Positions 23,829-28,136 of a stretch of 28,136 nucleotides of DNA are shown one piece after another. Position 1 is the stretch's first letter; each line of letters opens with the position of its first letter. The position numbers and the translations under genes were made by a program. The stretch covers positions 1 through 28,136 of the forward strand of contig JBKKBI010000044.1 of assembly GCA_046714175.1 (NCBI GenBank), read 5' to 3'. Below the pieces are notes generated by a model. It had not been told where the DNA came from. It ran no database searches and saw only the letters and a list, made by a program, of their open reading frames with translations. Origin of the DNA: UBA11373 sp046714175 (GTDB lineage: Bacteria; Actinomycetota; Acidimicrobiia; Spongiisociales; UBA11373).

Positions 23829-25672
23829 CCACCACCCTGCCGCAGACCGGCACCGTGACCCCCGCCACCCGGCTGCGCGACTTCGCCACGACCAGCCCGA
23901 ACGCGGTGGCGCTGCGAGAGAAGAGTCGGGGGATCTGGCGGGAGTTCACGTGGGCGGAGTTTTGGGATCAGGTGGAGACCTTTGCCCACGCCCTTCTCGC
24001 CCACGACATCGATCGCGGCGACCGGGTGGCGATCCATTCCGACAATCGCCCGGAGTGGTTGTTCACCGACCTCGGCTCGCTGGCTGCCGGCGCGGCGTGC
24101 ATGGGCTTGTACCCGACCAATCCGACCGCCGAGGTGGAGTACCTGCTCAACAACTCCGGTGCCCGGCTGTTGATCGTCGAAGACGAGGAGCAGGCGGACA
24201 AGGTTCTCGCCGTTGCGACCGACGAGCTGCCGCAGCTGGAAAAGATCATCTACCTGGAGCACCGCGGGGTCGATGCATATGACGATCCCCGGCTGATGTC
24301 GTGGGACGCGTTCATGGAGACGGGACGGGCGCATCGCCTCGCGCATCCCGGCGCGGTGGCCGAACGAATGGCGGCGGCACGGCCTGAAGATCTGGCGTAC
24401 CTCGTGTACACCTCCGGGACCACCGGTCCGCCCAAGGGCTCCATGATCACCCTGGCCAACCTCGACTTCGCCACCCGCGAGATCGCCGGCGACATGGGCA
24501 TCGTCCAGCCGGGGCCGGGTCCCGACGACCTCATCGTGTCCTACCTGCCGCTGTGCCACATCTACGAGAAGCTGTTCTCCGTTGTCTTCAACACCGGGGC
24601 GGGGGTGCCGATCCACTTCGGGGAGTCTCTCGACACCCTCGTCGCCGACATGCGCGACGTGCAACCGACGATCGTCCAGGGCGTCCCCCGCATCTGGGAG
24701 CGCATCCACGCCGTCATCCAGGTGCGTCTCGCTTCGGCGTCCCGTCTCAAGCGCATCAATGCGGCCATTTGGCTCGCCTCGGCACGCTACGTCGGCAACA
24801 CACTGGTGCGCCGCCAGGGCAAGCACACGCTACTGTCGCGCACCCTGACCCGGATCGGGGACCTGTTCCTGTTCCGTTCGCTCAAGGACCGGGTCGGCCT
24901 GCGCCGGATTCGCTACGGCGTGTCGGCGGCGGCACCGATCGCACCCGAGATCCTGCAGTTCTTCATGTCCATCGGGGTGCCGCTCCACGAGGCCTACGGG
25001 ATGACCGAGAACTGTGGCGTGGCCACCACCAATCGGCCCGGCCGGATCAAGCTGGGCACGGTGGGCGAGCCGTACCCGGGGTGCGAGTTACGCCTCGACG
25101 ATGAGACGGGAGAGATCCTGACCCGCCATCCCGCAGTCTTCGCCGGCTACTGGAACATGCCCGAGGCCACAGCCCGCACCATCGACAAAGAGGGTTGGCT
25201 GCACACCGGCGATGTCGGCGAGTGGGTCGATGGGACCCATGTGAAGATCATCGACCGGATCAAGGACATCATCATCACCAGCGGGGGGAAGAACATCTCG
25301 CCGTCGGAGATCGAGAACACGCTGAAGACCTCCCCGTTCATCAAGGAAGCGATCATCATCGGCGACCGCCGCAAGTACCTGACCGCACTCATCGGAATCG
25401 ACTTCGAAGTGGTGAGTGAGTGGGCGCAGCGCCACAAGCTCGCCCACACGACATACCGCGATCTCTCAGAAAAGCCCGAGGTGCTCAAGATGGTGCAGAA
25501 GGCCGTCGACGCCTCCAATGAGAAGTTTGCTCGTGTCGAGCAGATCAAGTCGTTCCGGCTGCTCACCAAGGAGCTCGATCACGAAGAGGGCGAGCTCACC
25601 GCCACGCAGAAGGTGAAGCGCTCGGTGATCGAGGACAAGTTCTCCGAGATGATCGAGTCGATGTATCAATGA
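23825..25672 (+). CDS. AMP-forming acyl-CoA ligase (long-chain FadD type) inside the liv operon
   Basis: Activates a carboxylic acid to its CoA thioester via an acyl-adenylate. It has 615 residues, the size of long-chain acyl-CoA synthetases. Motifs in order: AMP/phosphate loop YTSGTTGPPKGS, PLCHIYEK, VPRIWERI, YGMTENCG, HTGDVGEW, DRIKDIIITSGGKNISPSEIE, and the C-terminal catalytic Lys in TATQKVKR. The substrate cannot be read from the sequence: a fatty acid fits the family, but an aromatic or branched acid is possible. It overlaps livG and livH by ATGA on both sides, so it is an integral operon member. A transported acid activated on entry is the simplest inference. Confidence 0.9.
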   Translation: MTTTLPQTGTVTPATRLRDFATTSPNAVALREKSRGIWREFTWAEFWDQVETFAHALLAHDIDRGDRVAIHSDNRPEWLFTDLGSLAAGAACMGLYPTNPTAEVEYLLNNSGARLLIVEDEEQADKVLAVATDELPQLEKIIYLEHRGVDAYDDPRLMSWDAFMETGRAHRLAHPGAVAERMAAARPEDLAYLVYTSGTTGPPKGSMITLANLDFATREIAGDMGIVQPGPGPDDLIVSYLPLCHIYEKLFSVVFNTGAGVPIHFGESLDTLVADMRDVQPTIVQGVPRIWERIHAVIQVRLASASRLKRINAAIWLASARYVGNTLVRRQGKHTLLSRTLTRIGDLFLFRSLKDRVGLRRIRYGVSAAAPIAPEILQFFMSIGVPLHEAYGMTENCGVATTNRPGRIKLGTVGEPYPGCELRLDDETGEILTRHPAVFAGYWNMPEATARTIDKEGWLHTGDVGEWVDGTHVKIIDRIKDIIITSGGKNISPSEIENTLKTSPFIKEAIIIGDRRKYLTALIGIDFEVVSEWAQRHKLAHTTYRDLSEKPEVLKMVQKAVDASNEKFARVEQIKSFRLLTKELDHEEGELTATQKVKRSVIEDKFSEMIESMYQ

Positions 25673-26562
25673 CCCAGTTTCTCCAGGCTCTGGTGAACGG
25701 TGTCGCACTGGCGGCCGTGTACGCCCTGGTGGCACTGGGGTTCGTGATCATCTACAAGTCGATGCAGGTGCTGAACTTCGCCCAGCCGGCGCTGCTCCTG
25801 CTCGGCGGGTACTGGGTCGTCTACTTCTCCACGGTGGTCGGTCTGCGCTTCGAGTTGGCGATCCTGACGGGAGTGGTGTTGGCGGCGTTGACTGGGATCA
25901 TCGTCGAGCGCGTTGCGCTGCGGCCGATGGTGGGCAAACCGGTGTTTGCCGTGGCCATCCTCACCATTGGTCTGAATACCGTCATGACCGTCATCGCTCT
26001 CGACCTCATGGGGGTGGAGACCCGGACGATGGGTGATCCCTGGGGCTTGAAGGTGGTCAACTTCGCCGGCTTGAACATCGCCCACCGCCAGATCGCGGCG
26101 CTGGTCACCGTCGTGGCTCTGGTGAGCCTGCTCTTGTTGTTCTTCAAGAAGTCGCGCATGGGTCTGGCGATGCGCGCCGCGGCGTTCGATCAGGAGGTGG
26201 CGCTCACCCAGGGGGTGTCGGTGAGCGCGGTGTTTGCCCTGTCATGGGCGATCGCCGCGGTGTTTGCGATGTTCGCCGCGGTGTTCCTGGGTGCCGGGCT
26301 CGGCTTCGACCGCTCGGCGGCGGTCACCGCCCTCAAGGCGCTGCCGGTGGTGGTGGTGGGCGGTCTGGACTCGGTGGCCGGGGCCATCGTGGGTGCCCTG
26401 GTGGTGGCGGTCGCCGAGACCCTCGCCGCCACCTATCAGCCGGAGTACGCCTCTTTCCTGGGCAAGGGCTTCTCCCAGCTGGTGCCCTACGTCGTGATGT
26501 TCCTGGTGCTGTTGTTCCGTCCCTACGGGCTGTTCGGGACCAAGGAGATCGAGCGAGTATGA
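25669..26562 (+). CDS. livH: HAAT-family ABC transporter permease, LivH-like
   Basis: Membrane subunit of the transporter, 297 residues, about eight hydrophobic helices. Family segments are LVNGVALAAVYALVALGFVIIYKSMQVLNFAQ at the start, RMGLAMRAAAFDQEVALTQGV (ATPase-contact loop) and VVVGGLDSVAGAIVGALVVAV near the end. ATG 25669 overlaps the ligase stop, and the stop overlaps livM, both as ATGA. Confidence 0.93.
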   Translation: MTQFLQALVNGVALAAVYALVALGFVIIYKSMQVLNFAQPALLLLGGYWVVYFSTVVGLRFELAILTGVVLAALTGIIVERVALRPMVGKPVFAVAILTIGLNTVMTVIALDLMGVETRTMGDPWGLKVVNFAGLNIAHRQIAALVTVVALVSLLLLFFKKSRMGLAMRAAAFDQEVALTQGVSVSAVFALSWAIAAVFAMFAAVFLGAGLGFDRSAAVTALKALPVVVVGGLDSVAGAIVGALVVAVAETLAATYQPEYASFLGKGFSQLVPYVVMFLVLLFRPYGLFGTKEIERV

Positions 26563-27776
26563 GGGCGCGCCCCGGCCTGGTCGCCGACTACCGATCCGAT
26601 GGCGCGATCTTCCGCTCCAACGTCCAGCGGTTCTGGTTCGCGGTTCTGCTGGTGGCGGTGGTGATCCTGGGACTGGGGGGCACACTTCCGCTGATCCCGG
26701 GGCTTGTGGACTTCAGCCTCGAGGGGGAGCTGTTGCTGGTCGCGGTCAGCGCCACCTTCGCATCCATCGGAGCCATTGGTCTCAACATCGTCACCGGATT
26801 CGCCGGCCAGGTGTCACTGGGCCATGCGTTCTTCCTCGGGATGGGTGCTTTCACCGCGGCGGTGCTCGGCGGCGAGGAGGTCACCCGCCAGGTGCTCGAC
26901 GTCGCCACCGGCACCTTCACAGAAAAGACCGTGTTGGTAGGTTTCGGATTGGACATGGCGCTGTGGCTGCCGGCAGCCGGGCTGGCCGCCGCGCTCACCG
27001 GCCTGATAGTCGCCCCGGTAGCATTCCGGCTGCGTGGTTTGTACCTCGCGTTCGTCACCCTCGGCCTGGTCTTCATCGGGGAGCACGTGTTCCGGGAGGC
27101 CACGCCGCTCACCGGAGGGGTCGGAGTGGGCCGGGCCACGGCGGTTCCCAAGCTGTTCGGATTCCGCTTCGACGAGGACGGCGAGGTGCTCGGCATCTTC
27201 TTGAGAAGTGAGCAGAAGCTCTTCTTCCTGGGGTTGGCCCTGCTGCTGGTCTTCGGATTCGTCGCTCGCAATCTGGCGCGCTCTCGGGTGGGGCGGGCTC
27301 TGGCGGCGATTCGGGACCGTGACATCGCCGCCGAGATGATGGGGATATCACTTGGCCGCTACAAGCTGATCGCCTTCGTGGTGTCCTCGTTCTACGCCGG
27401 CGTCGCCGGGGCGCTGCTCTATTCAGCGATCGCTCGACTCGAACCTGGGGCCTTCAACCTGTTGCTCTCGATCGAGTTCATTGCCATGGTTCTGATCGGT
27501 GGCGTCGCCACGGTGTCGGGTTCGATCATGGGTGCGGTCTTCATCAGTTTCCTCCCCGACCTGGTGCGGTGGCTGGCCGGGTTGTCGTTTTTTGGCTTCG
27601 AGTTGTTCGGGTTCATCTCCACCTCCCCGGCGGGGGGCTTCGTGAACCTGGCGCAGATGGAGCAGATCCTGTTCGGTGGCCTGATCGTGGCCTTCCTCAT
27701 CCTGGAACCCCTCGGCCTCTACGGGATCTGGATCAGAGTGCGCAACTACTGGAAGGCCTGGCCCTTCTCGTATTGA
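26559..27776 (+). CDS. livM: HAAT-family ABC transporter permease, LivM-like
   Basis: Second membrane subunit, 405 residues, about nine or ten helices. Typical segments are IGAIGLNIVTGFAGQVSLGHAFFLGMGAF, RVGRALAAIRDRDIAAEMMGISLGRYKLIAFVVSSFYAGVAGAL and MVLIGGVATVSGSIMGA. An N-terminal cytoplasmic part of about 25 residues and loops such as GGEEVTRQVLDVATGTFTEK make it longer than many LivM proteins. A longer upstream frame is a shadow over livH; ATG 26559 gives the ATGA overlap. The stop codon lies inside a hairpin. Confidence 0.92.
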   Translation: MRARPGLVADYRSDGAIFRSNVQRFWFAVLLVAVVILGLGGTLPLIPGLVDFSLEGELLLVAVSATFASIGAIGLNIVTGFAGQVSLGHAFFLGMGAFTAAVLGGEEVTRQVLDVATGTFTEKTVLVGFGLDMALWLPAAGLAAALTGLIVAPVAFRLRGLYLAFVTLGLVFIGEHVFREATPLTGGVGVGRATAVPKLFGFRFDEDGEVLGIFLRSEQKLFFLGLALLLVFGFVARNLARSRVGRALAAIRDRDIAAEMMGISLGRYKLIAFVVSSFYAGVAGALLYSAIARLEPGAFNLLLSIEFIAMVLIGGVATVSGSIMGAVFISFLPDLVRWLAGLSFFGFELFGFISTSPAGGFVNLAQMEQILFGGLIVAFLILEPLGLYGIWIRVRNYWKAWPFSY

Positions 27777-27783
27777 GAAGGGC
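27761..27783 (+). terminator. Hairpin spanning the livM stop codon
   Basis: GCCCTTCTC (27761-27769) and GAGAAGGGC (27775-27783) pair perfectly around GTATT, with the stop TGA at 27774-27776 inside. No U-tract follows. It probably ends or attenuates the liv transcript before the lipoprotein gene. Confidence 0.6.
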
Positions 27784-27890
27784 GTTGGGCTACCTGGGGG
27801 GGGGCACTTCGGGGCAGGGTCGAAATCTGGCAGTTCCCATTCCGAGGGAACCAACCCCTAGCAGCCCAAGATTTCAAGGCTTCCCGCCCC

Positions 27891-27921
27891 TTGACCACCG
27901 AGCGAGGGGGATTGGGATAGT
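27891..27921 (+). promoter_or_regulatory. Putative promoter of the downstream lipoprotein gene
   Basis: TTGACC (27891-27896) is a strong -35 match, and GATAGT (27916-27921) a fair -10 with a 19-base spacer (TAGTGT at 27918 is an alternative). The leader would be about 65 bases. The rest of the 216-bp gap after livM shows GC-rich short dyads but no gene. Confidence 0.5.
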
Positions 27922-27992
27922 GTGGTGCCCGCACCCGGCCCCCACGGGCGGTGTCGGGTCTGCACCAAGCAAATATCAGGGAGGGAATCACG

Positions 27993-28136
27993 ATGAAGAA
28001 CCGGCGGCTCGCATTCTCGAGCCTCCTTATGGTTTTCGCATTGGTGGCCGTGGCATGTGGCGACGACGATGCCACCCCCACGACCCTTGCGACCACGACC
28101 ACGGCTGCACCGGGCACGACTGCGGCAACCACCACA
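27993..28136 (+). CDS. Lipoprotein, probable substrate-binding protein of the Liv transporter (partial)
   Basis: Only the first 48 codons are present. A lipoprotein signal (KNRRLAFSSLLMVFALVAVAC) puts the lipid-anchored residue at C22, followed by GDDD and a Thr/Ala-rich linker very like that of PstS in this window. AGGGAGGG at 27978-27985 supports the ATG at 27993. The identity as LivK-type binding protein rests on position after livM; no binding domain is visible before the window ends. Confidence 0.7.
   Translation, partial: MKNRRLAFSSLLMVFALVAVACGDDDATPTTLATTTTAAPGTTAATTT

Overview
The window is GC-rich chromosomal DNA with dense, mostly co-directional genes joined by 1-4 base start/stop overlaps. 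A WhiB-family protein (a family confined to actinobacteria and their phages), a SenX3/RegX3-like pair and a SigE-RseA-type operon point to an actinobacterium. The lipoproteins that start with a CGDDD mature end followed by Thr-rich linkers suggest an Acidimicrobiia-like lineage, but that finer placement is inference. No rRNA, tRNA, CRISPR, insertion sequence or prophage was seen.

Layout. (1) 1-2415: the start of a minus-strand gene, then TCA-cycle genes icd and mdh. (2) 2416-4355: an HU-type DNA-binding protein, and on the minus strand an SCP2-like protein and a DHDPS-superfamily aldolase resembling 4-hydroxy-2-oxoglutarate aldolase. (3) 4430-7844: the succinate dehydrogenase operon sdhC-sdhA-sdhB. 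(4) 8041-9386: a WhiB2-like regulator behind a palindrome-filled promoter, and a membrane-anchored unknown. (5) 9407-11352: an envelope-stress operon of SigE-like ECF sigma factor, zinc-finger anti-sigma factor and secreted RseB-like protein, preceded by an ECF-type promoter that suggests autoregulation. (6) 11480-11941: an AhpE-like peroxiredoxin. (7) 11973-19078: a complete phosphate-starvation locus, with regX3-senX3-like genes divergent from pstS-pstC-pstA-pstB-phoU and a PHO-box-like repeat between them. (8) 19198-22063: a possible 20-residue membrane peptide, a zincin-like protein with a degenerate HExxH motif coupled to an HtrA-like protease, and moaE. (9) 22207-28136: an amino-acid/carboxylate (HAAT/Liv) ABC transporter, livF-livG-acyl-CoA ligase-livH-livM, then the first 48 codons of a lipoprotein that is probably its binding protein.

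The genes cover central carbon metabolism (icd, mdh, sdhCAB), phosphate sensing and uptake, envelope stress (SigE, RseB-like, HtrA), and uptake coupled to CoA activation of a carboxylate.

The most unusual feature not explained by genes is a family of degenerate seven-base tandem repeats. At least eight arrays lie in short gaps between transcription units from 1.4 to 22.2 kb. Unit types are shared between distant arrays, the 7-base register is kept although units mutate, and several arrays touch or overlap stop codons. None occurs inside the sdh, sigE, pst or liv operons.
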